The position numbers and the translations under genes are program-made. A stretch of DNA of 58,256 nucleotides. It comes from Streptomyces parvulus. GTDB lineage: Bacteria > Actinomycetota > Actinomycetes > Streptomycetales > Streptomycetaceae. The stretch is taken from NCBI RefSeq assembly GCF_014648855.1, contig NZ_BMRX01000024.1, forward strand, positions 1 through 58,256, written 5' to 3'. The notes below the pieces were generated by a model. It did no database searches. It was not told the origin of the DNA and saw nothing but the letters and a program-made list of their open reading frames with translations. The stretch's first letter is position 1, and each line of letters begins with the position of its first letter. Positions 8,306 to 16,245 of the stretch are shown in pieces.

Positions 8306-9112
8306 ATGGCGAGGACTGAACTGTCCCGGCAGGAAAGCGCGGTGACGGTGCTCGGGGGCCCGACGGCGGTCATCGACATCGCCGGTCTGCGCATCGTCAG
8401 CGACCCGACCTTCGACCCGCCCGGCCCGCAGGGCTACCTCACCAAGACGGCCGGACCCGCATGCGCCGAACGGTCCATGGGTCCCGTGGACCTAGTGCTC
8501 GTCAGCCACGACCTCCACCCGGACAATCTCGATGTGCGCGGACGCGCGTTCGCGCGGTCCGCACCCCTGCTCCTCACCGGCCCGGCCGCTGCCGCCCGCC
8601 TCGGATCGCCCGCCGTGGGCCTGGCGCCCTGGGCGGCGCACACGGTGCGACGCGGGGACGGCCAAGGTGATCTCTCCGTCCTGGCCGTCCCCGCGGTCCA
8701 CGGCCCCGAGGACGGCGAACGGGATGCCGACGGCAACGTCAACTGCGAGGTCACCGGTTTCGTGCTGTCCGGTCGGGGGATCCCGACCCTCTACGTCAGC
8801 GGCGACAACGCCTCCGTCCGGACCGTGGCGGAGGTGTCCCGCCGCGTCGGGGACATCGACGTCGCACTTCTGCACGCGGGCGCCGCACGCGTGCCGGCGA
8901 AGTTCGAGGGGCGTCCGCTGTCCATGGACAGCAGGCGGGCGGCCGCCGCGGCGGCTGTTCTGGGTTCCGGTGTCGTGGTCCCGGCCCACTACGACGGCTG
9001 GACTCACTTCTCGGAAGGCCTGAGCGACTTGAAGCTGGCTTTCCATGAAGCAGGTCTGTCCTCCCTGCTGCACGCGCCGGAACACGGCACCTGGGTGCAC
9101 CTGCCCCGCTGA
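8306..9112 (+). CDS. MBL-fold metal-dependent hydrolase-like protein
   Basis: 268 residues from the ATG (MARTELSRQE) preceded by GAGG. The fold is the UlaG-like branch of the metallo-beta-lactamase superfamily: VIDIAGLRIVSDPTFD strand pair, a SHDLHPDNLD metal motif (68-74), YVSGDNASV, LLHAGAARV and PAHYDGWTHF. The classical HxHxDH is altered: the positions read D-L-H-P-D-N, so only one His and the Asp remain. This variant recurs in streptomycete relatives from memory, so it may be a genuine subfamily with changed metal binding. It stands between a LysR gene and a SARP regulator; no substrate can be inferred. Confidence 0.8.
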   Translation: MARTELSRQESAVTVLGGPTAVIDIAGLRIVSDPTFDPPGPQGYLTKTAGPACAERSMGPVDLVLVSHDLHPDNLDVRGRAFARSAPLLLTGPAAAARLGSPAVGLAPWAAHTVRRGDGQGDLSVLAVPAVHGPEDGERDADGNVNCEVTGFVLSGRGIPTLYVSGDNASVRTVAEVSRRVGDIDVALLHAGAARVPAKFEGRPLSMDSRRAAAAAAVLGSGVVVPAHYDGWTHFSEGLSDLKLAFHEAGLSSLLHAPEHGTWVHLPR

Positions 9113-9146
9113 GCGTCCCGGTGATGCCGCTCAAGACCGGTACTGC

Positions 9147-9179
9147 TTGACAGGTCAAGGAAATATCCTCTTTACTGAC
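9147..9179 (+). promoter_or_regulatory. Candidate promoter of the SARP gene with inverted repeat
   Basis: TTGACA (9147-9152), 18 bp, TTTACT (9171-9176) fits a sigma-70-type promoter. The -35 lies in the palindrome TTGAC-AG-GTCAA (9147-9158). The stretch GGAAATATCCTCTTTACTGAC (9159-9179) shares TCCTCTTTA with a site upstream of the ECF sigma gene (12056-12064). Confidence 0.4.
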
Positions 9180-9261
9180 TCTCGTCAGGAGTCGGCTGTC
9201 CCGTCCAGAGCCCGGCCCTTCCAGGTGATGCCCGACACTGCTGAGGAACGGCGGCTGCGCC

Positions 9262-11376
9262 ATGGACGCCAAAGTGCACTACTCGATTCTCGGCACCGTG
9301 CGGGCCACGCGCGGAGAAACCCAGCTCGCGGTCGGCCCTCCCAAGCGTCTGGCGCTGCTGTCCCTGCTGGTGCTCCGGGCGCCCGGCCCGGTCTCCCTGC
9401 GCGACGCCGTGGATGTCCTGTGGGACGACGAGCCACCGGCCAGCGCCGTCAACATCGTCCACCGCAACATCGGTGCCCTGCGCAGACTGCTGGAACCCGG
9501 CCTCAGCAGCCGCGCCCTGGCCGAACACCTCTCGCGGTCCGCCGACGGATACCGCCTTCTCCTGGACGCGTCGACCTCCGATCTTCTGCACTTCCGTGAC
9601 CTCCGCGCCCGGGCACAGCTCGCCGTGAAGGACGGTGACGCCGCGGAAGCCGCCCTGCACTACACCGACGCCCTGCGGCTCTGGCGGAGTCCGGTCGTGG
9701 CCGACGGCACGCAGGTCGCCCAGCACCCCGTGTTCACCTCGGTGGGACACGAGTTCGTCGCTACGGCCAAGGAAGCCGCCGACGTCGTCCTGACCGCGGC
9801 CCCGGCATCGACGGAGGAGGTACTGACGGCCCTGCGGCGTGCGGTGGACGGGCACCCCTTCGACGAAGCGCTGCACTCCCGCATCATCGCCGCTCTGGCA
9901 ACGACCGGCCGGCAGGCCGAGGCCCTCGATCAGTTCGAGCGCATCCGCCGCACGCTGGCCGACGATTTGGGGGTCGAGCCCGGAGCCGGTCTGCGCTCCG
10001 TCCAACAACGCCATCTGCGGCGCAAACGTTCTTCCACCGCCACGACGGTGCCCCAGACCGTTCCCGTGGCTCCCGGCTCGGTGCACCTGCCTGACGACTC
10101 CGTGCCCTTCGTCGGCCGGACCGAGGTGCTGAACCAGTTCCGGCGGTTCCTGCCATCCGCAGCCACCGATGGTTCCGCGGCAACGATCGTCGCTCTGTGC
10201 GGAATGGCGGGCGTCGGCAAGACGACCCTGGCCGTGCACTGGGCCCACATGCACACCGAGCACTTTCCCGACGGGCAGATCTATGTGGACCTCCAGGGCT
10301 ACCACCCCACACGGGCTCCTCTCAGCGCCGCGCGGGCCATGAGAGCGGTGCTCGAAGCCCTGGGGTCTCGCTCCGCGGGGGCAGACAGCGACGACGCGGC
10401 ACTGCGGCTCGCCTACAGGAGCACGCTCGCCCGCCGACGGTTGCTCCTGGTCCTCGACGACGTACGAGACTGCGAGCAGGTCCGCCCACTGCTGCCCGCG
10501 TCCGCGGGCAGCCTGATCGTCGTCACCAGTCGTCGGCGTCTGGAGGGACTGGCCGTCACCCACGACGCGCGGCTGGTCACACTCACCCCCCTGGCCCTCG
10601 ACGAGGGCGTCGAGCTGCTCGAACGCCGCATCGGACCCGAACGGGTCCGTGCCGAACCGGCACACGCGGAGGAGATCGTCGAGCTGTGCGGCAGGCTTCC
10701 ACTGACCCTGGCCTTGGCGGGCACCCGCGCCCTGATGCGTTCCCGCTTCTCTCTCGCGTCCCTCGCCGCAGAGCTTCGGGAAGGCCTGGTGGCCTTGTCC
10801 AGTGGCGATGCCCGCACCGACGCGTCCACCGCGTTCCGGCGTTCGTACGGCGCGCTCAGTGCCGGAGCGGCGAGGACGTTCCGGCTGCTCAGTCTGCACC
10901 CGTCCCACGAATTCACGCTGCGAGCCGCAGCCAGTCTGGCCGGGAGCGACCTGCGCACGGCGCGCGAGGATTTGGCCGAACTCACCGATCATCACCTGCT
11001 GGAGGAGGCGGCTCCCGACCGGTACACCGGCTGTGGGCTGCTGCGCTCGTTCGCGGCCGACCTCAGCGCGGACGCGGACTCGCACGACGTGCGCTCCAGC
11101 GCGTGCGCCCGAATGCTCGAGCACTACCTCTACAGTGCCGACGCCGCGACCGCTCTCCTCACGCCGCACCACAGGACGGTGATCCTGCCGCCCCCACGCC
11201 CGGGCGTCCGGCCTCAGGAATTCGGCGGACGCGCCGAGGCCGCGCGCTGGCTCGTCGCCGAAAGGTTCACCCTGCCGGCACTCGACCGCGGCCTCAGCCG
11301 TCATCCTCAAGGTGAAGGGTTCAGGCGGCAGCTGAAGGCCATGCTGACCACGTCCTTCCCCCCGGACCCGGGCTGA
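9262..11376 (+). CDS. SARP-family regulator with NB-ARC ATPase domain (AfsR/DnrI type)
   Basis: 704 residues. Order of domains: winged-helix OmpR-type DNA-binding domain (about 1-95, with PKRLALLSLLVL and the ExPPxSAVNIVHRNIGALRRLL region), bacterial transcriptional activation domain (about 100-250), then an NB-ARC/AAA module with P-loop GMAGVGKTTL (about 314-322) and Walker B LLLVLDDV (about 394). The protein ends soon after the ARC region; the TPR repeats of full AfsR are missing, making it a medium-length SARP. Such proteins activate antibiotic or secondary-metabolite genes, sometimes in response to phosphorylation or nucleotide state. No complete biosynthetic cluster is next to it; the ECF sigma factor converges on it. 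Confidence 0.92.
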   Translation: MDAKVHYSILGTVRATRGETQLAVGPPKRLALLSLLVLRAPGPVSLRDAVDVLWDDEPPASAVNIVHRNIGALRRLLEPGLSSRALAEHLSRSADGYRLLLDASTSDLLHFRDLRARAQLAVKDGDAAEAALHYTDALRLWRSPVVADGTQVAQHPVFTSVGHEFVATAKEAADVVLTAAPASTEEVLTALRRAVDGHPFDEALHSRIIAALATTGRQAEALDQFERIRRTLADDLGVEPGAGLRSVQQRHLRRKRSSTATTVPQTVPVAPGSVHLPDDSVPFVGRTEVLNQFRRFLPSAATDGSAATIVALCGMAGVGKTTLAVHWAHMHTEHFPDGQIYVDLQGYHPTRAPLSAARAMRAVLEALGSRSAGADSDDAALRLAYRSTLARRRLLLVLDDVRDCEQVRPLLPASAGSLIVVTSRRRLEGLAVTHDARLVTLTPLALDEGVELLERRIGPERVRAEPAHAEEIVELCGRLPLTLALAGTRALMRSRFSLASLAAELREGLVALSSGDARTDASTAFRRSYGALSAGAARTFRLLSLHPSHEFTLRAAASLAGSDLRTAREDLAELTDHHLLEEAAPDRYTGCGLLRSFAADLSADADSHDVRSSACARMLEHYLYSADAATALLTPHHRTVILPPPRPGVRPQEFGGRAEAARWLVAERFTLPALDRGLSRHPQGEGFRRQLKAMLTTSFPPDPG

Positions 11377-11441
11377 TGCCTTTGCGGGATGGGCCGCGGG
11401 TGAGGCACGGCGAGACACGGACTCCCGAGTCCCTGCTCCGT

Positions 11442-11960
11442 TCAGGCGGCCTCGGGGTGAAGCGTGCGGCGCAGCTTGCGCAGCGCGTTGTGCTGCCGGG
11501 ACTTCACGGTGCCTGCGGGAACACCGAGAATGGCCGCCGTCTCCTTGATCGTCCGATCGCAGAGGTAGATGTGTATCAGGACCGCCCGGTGCTCCGGAGA
11601 CAGGAGGCGAAGCGAGGGCAGCGTCACCATGGCGTCGTGCACCCCCTCGACCCCTCCAGCCGCCGACGCCGGATCGTGATACGTGGCACCCACGACCTCC
11701 CTGCGGGTATGCGGCTTCCTCACCCAGTCGACCACGAGGTGACGGGTGACGGTGAACAGCCAACCTCGTAGAGATCCGTCCATGGCCAGCAGCCTGTCGG
11801 CGTTCCGCCACGCCCGCACGAGCGTCTCCTGGACGATGTCCTCGGCCAGTCCGTGGTCACTCAGCATCTTCTCGGCGTACGAGACGAGCGCGTCGCGGTG
11901 TTCCCTCATGATGAGCGCGAGCAATTCCGACCGGGGCGTTTCCGTGGGGGGCGTTGCCAT
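11442..11960 (-). CDS. ECF-family RNA polymerase sigma factor
   Basis: 172 residues from ATG at 11960 (MATPPTETP). Region 2: LSDHGLAEDIVQETLVRAWRN and GWLFTVTRHLVVDWVRK; region 4: LSPEHRAVLIHIYLCDRTIKETAAILGVPAGTVKSRQHNALRKLR. It resembles the SigL/SigK-like group of actinobacterial ECF factors. A GTG at 12026 would add 22 residues but would put the start very close to the presumed promoter. No anti-sigma gene (zinc-binding ZAS domain) follows it on the minus strand: the next gene is the convergent SARP, which is unusual. Confidence 0.9.
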   Translation of the reverse strand: MATPPTETPRSELLALIMREHRDALVSYAEKMLSDHGLAEDIVQETLVRAWRNADRLLAMDGSLRGWLFTVTRHLVVDWVRKPHTRREVVGATYHDPASAAGGVEGVHDAMVTLPSLRLLSPEHRAVLIHIYLCDRTIKETAAILGVPAGTVKSRQHNALRKLRRTLHPEAA

Positions 11961-12046
11961 GGTGCTGAGCCATCCTGCATCTCGTCCTGCCGATCGGAGG
12001 CATGGGGGTGCCTCCTCATGCCGCACCGTAGGCAGAGCGGGGTGCC

Positions 12047-12068
12047 GGAAAACTGTCCTCTTTATGAC
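12047..12068 (-). promoter_or_regulatory. Candidate control site upstream of the ECF sigma gene
   Basis: Plus-strand GGAAAACTGTCCTCTTTATGAC; it shares GGAAA, TCCTCTTTA and TGAC with the sequence at 9159-9179 upstream of the SARP gene. It sits about 90 bp before the sigma-factor ATG on the minus strand, so it could be an ECF-type promoter or an operator. Confidence 0.3.
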
Positions 12069-12440
12069 GCTTCCGTGATCGGGGGCGGGCGACCGGACGT
12101 ATCAGGGCGCGTGGCGGACGCTCCCGTCGCGACGGGCGTGCGCGACGTACCGCGGGGACGCGCTCACGCCGGCCTCGTACACAGCGAACACGAGGCGGCG
12201 GCCCCGGTTCACACCTGCTGGACATGGCGGTCGGCCCGGAGTGCGGAGCAAGGTGTCGATGCCTCGAAGGAACATCTGTTCATCGGCGCCTTGCTGTCGC
12301 CATCCATAGGGGCGACGCTGGACACCATGCCGCACACGAGCGGAAAGCCACCCCGACCGTCCCGGTGGCCCGGGCTTCTACTCCGCCCCGGCGACATGGG
12401 TACGATGCGCCACATCATCCATAGGAGGGAGTGAACGGTT
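12069..12440. other. Intergenic region, no gene recognised
   Basis: About 370 bp between the ECF sigma gene and the coiled-coil gene. Frames here are short and arginine-rich. It ends with a clear GGAGGG ribosome binding site for the gene at 12441. Confidence 0.4.
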
Positions 12441-13046
12441 GTGACCAGCCAATCAACCGCCACGCTCCGGTCGCGGTATATCGAGCAGGCCGCGTCGGAC
12501 CTGGAGGAAAACCGACATCAGCAGAAGGAACTCGCCGAGGCCCTGGCGCGATTGAAGCATGAGGAGTCCCTCCTGGTCGACATCCTGACTCTCGCCGAGC
12601 GCTACGAGGGCCTGCCGGAAGCGTCGGACCTGCCCTCCCAGAAACGGGCCGAGCCGTACGCACCGGACGGCAGGCAGGCGCCGCCGCCGACACAGAAGAC
12701 GACACGTCGCTCGGCACACATGAGAGAACGCCGACTCAGGAAGGCCCAGGCGGAGGCTGACGCGAAGGGGAAGTCGCGTCAGCCGCTGCTGGGAGAGATC
12801 CTTATGGAACTGCTCGGCAGCCACTCGGAACCGCGCCTCGCCAAGGAGCTGCGGGAGGAGCTGATCGCCAAGCACCCCGACCGGTCACCGACACCGCAGG
12901 TCGTGCGGAACACCTTGGAGTCCCTCGTCGCCAAGGGGAACGTCCAGCGCCACAAGCAGCAGCGGTCTGTCATGTACACCCTCGTGAGCGGTGCGCAGGG
13001 TGGTGTCTCCGCCGAAGCGGGAGGCACCGAGGACTCCACGAGCTAG
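12441..13046 (+). CDS. Coiled-coil / winged-helix-like protein, putative regulator
   Basis: 201 residues from GTG with AGGAGGG eleven to seventeen bases upstream. Residues about 5-58 form a strong heptad coiled coil (YIEQAASDLEENRHQQKEL then LARLKHEESLLVDILTLAE). A low-complexity, charged linker (65-115) leads to a C-terminal domain (about 115-185) whose RLAKELREELIAKHPD, TPQVVRNTLESLVAKGNVQR and SVMYTLV segments look like a winged helix. This arrangement recurs in uncharacterised streptomycete proteins, as far as I recall. DNA binding is inferred, not shown. It stands alone just upstream of a MarR gene. Confidence 0.75.
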   Translation: MTSQSTATLRSRYIEQAASDLEENRHQQKELAEALARLKHEESLLVDILTLAERYEGLPEASDLPSQKRAEPYAPDGRQAPPPTQKTTRRSAHMRERRLRKAQAEADAKGKSRQPLLGEILMELLGSHSEPRLAKELREELIAKHPDRSPTPQVVRNTLESLVAKGNVQRHKQQRSVMYTLVSGAQGGVSAEAGGTEDSTS

Positions 13047-13066
13047 CGTTGTCACATGTGATCCGG

Positions 13067-13124
13067 CCCGTCACCCGACCGGCCGGGTCACGTCATTTCT
13101 CCCGGTACCGAAACACGTGTTTCG
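13067..13124. promoter_or_regulatory. Hairpin and perfect 16-bp palindrome upstream of a MarR gene
   Basis: A GC hairpin (GTCACCCG / CGGGTCAC region, about 13070-13091, one mismatch) follows the coiled-coil gene and may end its transcript. Next is CGAAACAC-GTGTTTCG (13109-13124), an exact palindrome about 92 bp before the MarR ATG; it is AT-richer than its surroundings and is a likely operator. Confidence 0.5.
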
Positions 13125-13216
13125 TCTTCACTGGCTCGGTGAGTGCGGAGAAGTCTCCGACCCGAACTCACGGAATGGCCGCTCACCATTGCCGAAGCGG
13201 GAATTAGACTGTGGCC

Positions 13217-13672
13217 ATGGCAGACGCGACCACGATCGAACCTCTCAACGCCGACGAGGAGGCATTCCTCCGGGCCCTGGGCAGAGTGGTGACAGGGTTG
13301 CCTCGAGTTGTCGATGCGGACATGCTTGAGGAGCATCCTATTTCCAGTACCGAGTACACGGTGCTGGTACATCTCTCCGAGGTTCCGCATCACCAGATGC
13401 GCATGAGTGAACTGGCCAATATGTGCGGTTTTTCGCTCAGTGGTATGACGCGGGTCGTCAGCCGACTCGAGTCGCAGTCACTCGTCCGGCGGCAGAGGTG
13501 CCCGGAGGACGGGAGGGCTTGGCTGGCCATCCTCACCGATTCCGGGTGGGAGATGCTGCGGCAGGCGTGGCCGACGAACCTCGCCAGTGTGCGCCGCCAC
13601 ATCTTCTCCCGGCTCGAGGGTTGTGACGTCGCTGCTGCCGCCAAGGTGCTGGAACGCATAGCGGCCCCCTGA
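13217..13672 (+). CDS. MarR-family regulator (paralogue 1 of 3)
   Basis: 151 residues from ATG at 13217. A TAGACT -10 (13205-13210) ends six bases before it, so the mRNA is probably leaderless; GTG at 13211 is an alternative start. The winged HTH shows MRMSELANMCGFSLSGMTRVVSRLESQSLVRRQRCPEDGRAWLAILTDSG: recognition helix SLSGMTRVVSRLE and wing with DGRAW. It is clearly related to the MarR proteins at 15556-16032 and 16246-16713 (shared PLxxDEEA start, LSGxTRxVxRLE, AWPxNLAxxRRH). Its 3' end overlaps the convergent glycosyltransferase frame by 195 bp. It may control the glycosyltransferase. Confidence 0.9.
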   Translation: MADATTIEPLNADEEAFLRALGRVVTGLPRVVDADMLEEHPISSTEYTVLVHLSEVPHHQMRMSELANMCGFSLSGMTRVVSRLESQSLVRRQRCPEDGRAWLAILTDSGWEMLRQAWPTNLASVRRHIFSRLEGCDVAAAAKVLERIAAP

Positions 13673-14857
13673 TGCACCGGCCGTGCCGCTTCGGTCCGAC
13701 GGTGTACGGGGGCGCGGTTTCCCGGAGACCGCCGCGGCGAGCCATCGGCCCACCTCCGCGGGAGCGGGCATGCCGGCCATTTCGCCACCGATGCGATGTG
13801 CCGCGTTGGTGAACCGCGCGTCATCCAGCAGCCGGGCGATGCCCTCGGCGATCATGGCCGGTTCCTGATGCCCGGGCCGCAGGACGACTCCGGCTCCCGC
13901 AACTTCGACGGCCTGGGCGCGCAGTTGCTGCTCAGGAGAGGTGGGAAGGACGACAGCCGGGAGACCGCGCGCCGCGGCGGCGAAGGTCATCTCCGCGCTG
14001 CCGTTGTGAAGCACCGCCGATACACCCTTGCCCCCGGAGCCGGCCGGTAGACTCTCGGCAGCACGGACGGGGTGGGGGTCGCTGCGGAGACCGGTTGGGG
14101 TCCTCCACTCCCCCGTCGCGTCGACCTCGATGCCGAGGCTTCTCAGCGACCGCCGCAGCGTCGCGACACCGAAGGAAGGGCCGGTCGCCGTGCCCGGCCC
14201 GAGCAACACGCGAGGCCGATCGCCCACGGGAGCGGACCGCACCGGCGATATCGCCGTCTCGTACGCGAACTCCGCGCGAAGCGCGACGCGCCGGAGCGGC
14301 GGTGACCACCCTCGCGGGTGCAGGCTCGGCGGGCACAGGTCGAGCAACCAGCGTCCCGACGGGACCTGGGACGGTGGCGGAAGGCCACGCTCGGTGTACC
14401 GGTCGGCCACCTTCCGCGCCATGGAGTCGAGCGTTCCGGGACTCGGCGAAGGGCCGGTCGACACCACCGCGCACGGCACGTCGAGAGATGTGGCGACGAG
14501 CGGCCCGACCAGGTCGCAATACTCGGAGATCACCAGGTCGGGCCCCCACGCCTCCGCGCGCTTCACGGCCTCGTCGGCCAGGAGGTCGATCCGGGCCGCG
14601 GCGAAGTGCTCTGCCCAGAGTTCCCCGGAGGGCAGGAACAGGACGTCGGCGCCCTTGCGGCGGCTCACCTCGGCGCTGACCTCGTCACTGGTTGCGCCGA
14701 AGAGCAGCAGCTCAAATGCCTCCGGTTCGAGGAGGCTCCGCATGGTGACGGCCGTCGAGAAGGCGACCTCATGGCCCTGCACCCGGAGGGAACGCGCCAG
14801 CGGCAGCAAGGGCCGAAGCCGCCCGGTGAGGGGGTTGGTGAAGAAGAGTACGCGCAC
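13478..14857 (-). CDS. UDP-glycosyltransferase-like (GT1, macrolide/MGT type) protein
   Basis: 459 residues from GTG (VRVLFFTNPLTGRLRPLLPLARSLRVQGHEV), the standard N-terminal start of the MGT/GT1 fold. C-terminal nucleotide-sugar region: GVSAVLHNGSAEMTFAAAARGLPAVVLPTSPEQQLRAQAVEVAGAGVVL, where family members usually have HHGGxGT; here it is HNGSAEM, so the donor-binding His is kept but the Gly pair is lost. The normal end of the fold is near residue 390 (GRWLAAAVSG); the remaining 65-70 residues run antisense over the MarR gene and are compositionally shadow-like, so a lost stop or frameshift is possible. It probably transfers a sugar to a small molecule (self-resistance or tailoring), though the altered motif weakens that. 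Confidence 0.78.
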   Translation of the reverse strand: MRVLFFTNPLTGRLRPLLPLARSLRVQGHEVAFSTAVTMRSLLEPEAFELLLFGATSDEVSAEVSRRKGADVLFLPSGELWAEHFAAARIDLLADEAVKRAEAWGPDLVISEYCDLVGPLVATSLDVPCAVVSTGPSPSPGTLDSMARKVADRYTERGLPPPSQVPSGRWLLDLCPPSLHPRGWSPPLRRVALRAEFAYETAISPVRSAPVGDRPRVLLGPGTATGPSFGVATLRRSLRSLGIEVDATGEWRTPTGLRSDPHPVRAAESLPAGSGGKGVSAVLHNGSAEMTFAAAARGLPAVVLPTSPEQQLRAQAVEVAGAGVVLRPGHQEPAMIAEGIARLLDDARFTNAAHRIGGEMAGMPAPAEVGRWLAAAVSGKPRPRTPSDRSGTAGASGGRYAFQHLGGSSDVTTLEPGEDVAAHTGEVRRPRLPQHLPPGIGEDGQPSPPVLRAPLPPDE

Positions 14858-14979
14858 GAGGGAGGAGCTTCCTGGATCGGCGCCGCGGTAGGCAACGACG
14901 TCGGGCGGCGGCCCATCAGGGAAGCGACGACGGAGTGCGCCTCACGTGGCAGCGGACCGGTGAGGAGTCAAACCGTACC

Positions 14980-15005
14980 ATAATGATTGCGCAGTCAATT
15001 ATTAT
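14980..15005. promoter_or_regulatory. AT-rich palindromic MarR-type operator
   Basis: ATAATGATTG (14980-14989), six bases, CAATTATTAT (14996-15005): nine of ten positions pair. It contains TTGC-N3-GTCAA, also found at 16159-16174 and 26833-26848. It lies about 125 bp upstream of the glycosyltransferase start and about 95 bp downstream of the small peptide gene. Confidence 0.6.
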
Positions 15006-15099
15006 CCGCTTCCGGACGGCTGCGTCACCGGAGTCCCGCGCCTCCCCGGACCGCGACTTCCGGAGGGTGCCGCCGGCCGGCGGGGAGACGCGGTCTCGC

Positions 15100-15294
15100 T
15101 CACAGGCCCATGTCCAGTGCCAGGCACGAGAAGTGGTTCCAAGACCTCTCGGGGTCGTAGGCGTCGATCACCGCCCCGCTGGGCGTCGCCTCCTTCGACT
15201 CGGTCATGTCCTGCCTGCGTATGGGCTCAGGCAGTCGACCGAATCGCTCATGCCGTGCCGCCGCGGCGACGTCCACAGACCCTTCGTCATTCAT
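15100..15294 (-). CDS. Small acidic peptide, 64 residues, function unknown
   Basis: Starts MNDEGSVDVAAAARHERF at an ATG with a strong GGGAGG six bases upstream; this start is much better than the upstream in-frame one. It is hydrophilic and charged, with a second internal Met (M30), a proline, and a C-terminal segment DPERSWNHFSCLALDMGL that contains the only Cys and the only Trp. There is no signal peptide or membrane helix. The leader-like charged half followed by a short aromatic/Cys tail, and its place between a glycosyltransferase and a MarR pair, are reminiscent of peptide-natural-product precursors, but no modifying enzyme is nearby and I do not recognise a family. Confidence 0.55.
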   Translation of the reverse strand: MNDEGSVDVAAAARHERFGRLPEPIRRQDMTESKEATPSGAVIDAYDPERSWNHFSCLALDMGL

Positions 15295-15555
15295 ATTGCC
15301 TCCCTGTTCCGCGGCGCGGCCAGCCGCGCCGGACTGCCGTGCCCTCAACCTTGCACTCCGACTAATCACCAGTCAAGCCGGTGACGGTGTGGCGAGGGGT
15401 ATCTTCAGACACGTCTGTTGCGCAAGGTCGAGACCTGCGACGCACCCAGGTCGACGCCGAGTGCCGGCAGTCGAACAACGACCCTGCCGGTCCCATTTCA
15501 AGGTCGCTCGTTCCAAGTGCCGAGAGTGGCCCCCTTCGCAGCCCGCGCCGCGGCG

Positions 15556-16032
15556 TCAGGTGGCGATGTCCCGCAGAGCCGCCGCGAGCCGCTGGAGGTC
15601 CAGGCCCGTCAGGTGGTCAAGGAAGTGGCGCCGCAGGGCGGCCAGGTTGGAAGGCCAGGCCGCCTCCAGACGGGCGAATCCCTCGTCGGTCAGGATGGCG
15701 TTCGAGCCACGAGCGTCACGTGACGACTTGACCCGCTGGATGAGCCCTTGGCTCTCCAGCCGGGTGACCAGCCGCGTCATACCGCTGAGTGACATCTCCA
15801 CTGCGGCGGCGAGGTCGCTCATACGCAGCTTCCGGTCGGGGGCCTCGGAGAGGTTCGCCATGGCCAAGTACTCGATCAGCGACAGGCGCTGCTCTCGCAT
15901 CATGTCTGTGTCAATCGCGCGCGGCAGAGCGTAGATGACACGACTCAGGGCCCTCACCACGGCCTCTTCGTCCGCGGAGAGGGGCTGAAGTTCGCGCTCA
16001 GCGGGATCCGGCTGGGCCGCAGTTCCTGTCAT
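15556..16032 (-). CDS. MarR-family regulator (paralogue 2 of 3)
   Basis: 158 residues from ATG at 16032 (MTGTAAQPDPAERE). The open frame extends much further upstream but only as the antisense shadow of the divergent MarR. Winged HTH: LRMSDLAAAVEMSLSGMTRLVTRLESQGLIQRVKSSRDARGSNAILTDEG. The C-terminal dimer helix AWPSNLAALRRHFLDHLTGLDL closely matches the neighbour at 16246. The 213-bp divergent gap between the two holds a TTGCTT-CGTC-AAGCAA palindrome, so at least one of them probably represses both promoters. Ligand unknown; related MarR proteins respond to phenolic or oxidative signals. Confidence 0.9.
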   Translation of the reverse strand: MTGTAAQPDPAERELQPLSADEEAVVRALSRVIYALPRAIDTDMMREQRLSLIEYLAMANLSEAPDRKLRMSDLAAAVEMSLSGMTRLVTRLESQGLIQRVKSSRDARGSNAILTDEGFARLEAAWPSNLAALRRHFLDHLTGLDLQRLAAALRDIAT

Positions 16033-16158
16033 TGCCCCACACTTCTGCTCGTTGGAGGAGACTGATCGGAGGAGGAGCGGTCTCCGAAGCCCCTCCCCTC
16101 CCGCACACTCGGCCTCTCCGGAAAAATTGTCTTTGCAACCAGTATAGTGGACGTAAGC

Positions 16159-16174
16159 TTGCTTCGTCAAGCAA
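16159..16174. promoter_or_regulatory. MarR-type operator between divergent MarR genes
   Basis: TTGCTT-CGTC-AAGCAA, perfect six-base arms. The same 16-mer with one spacer change (TGTC) occurs at 26833-26848 before the LLM/F420 operon. A plus-strand TATAGT lies just upstream at 16143-16148. Confidence 0.65.
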
Positions 16175-16245
16175 CTTGCCCTGGTGGTCAGACCACCCAT
16201 GTGCGCGTCCGGTCGATCGGCTCTCCCTCCAGACAGGAGTCCCCC

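Noticed and set aside
9172..11811. Minus-strand open frame of 879 codons opposite the SARP gene
   Set aside because: It is the antisense shadow of a clear SARP/NB-ARC gene, Arg/Gly/Gln-rich, with no family motif or ribosome binding site.
15361..15400. TTGACT at 15371-15376 (minus strand) as -35 of the small peptide gene
   Set aside because: No acceptable -10 at 16-18 bp, so the promoter was not called.
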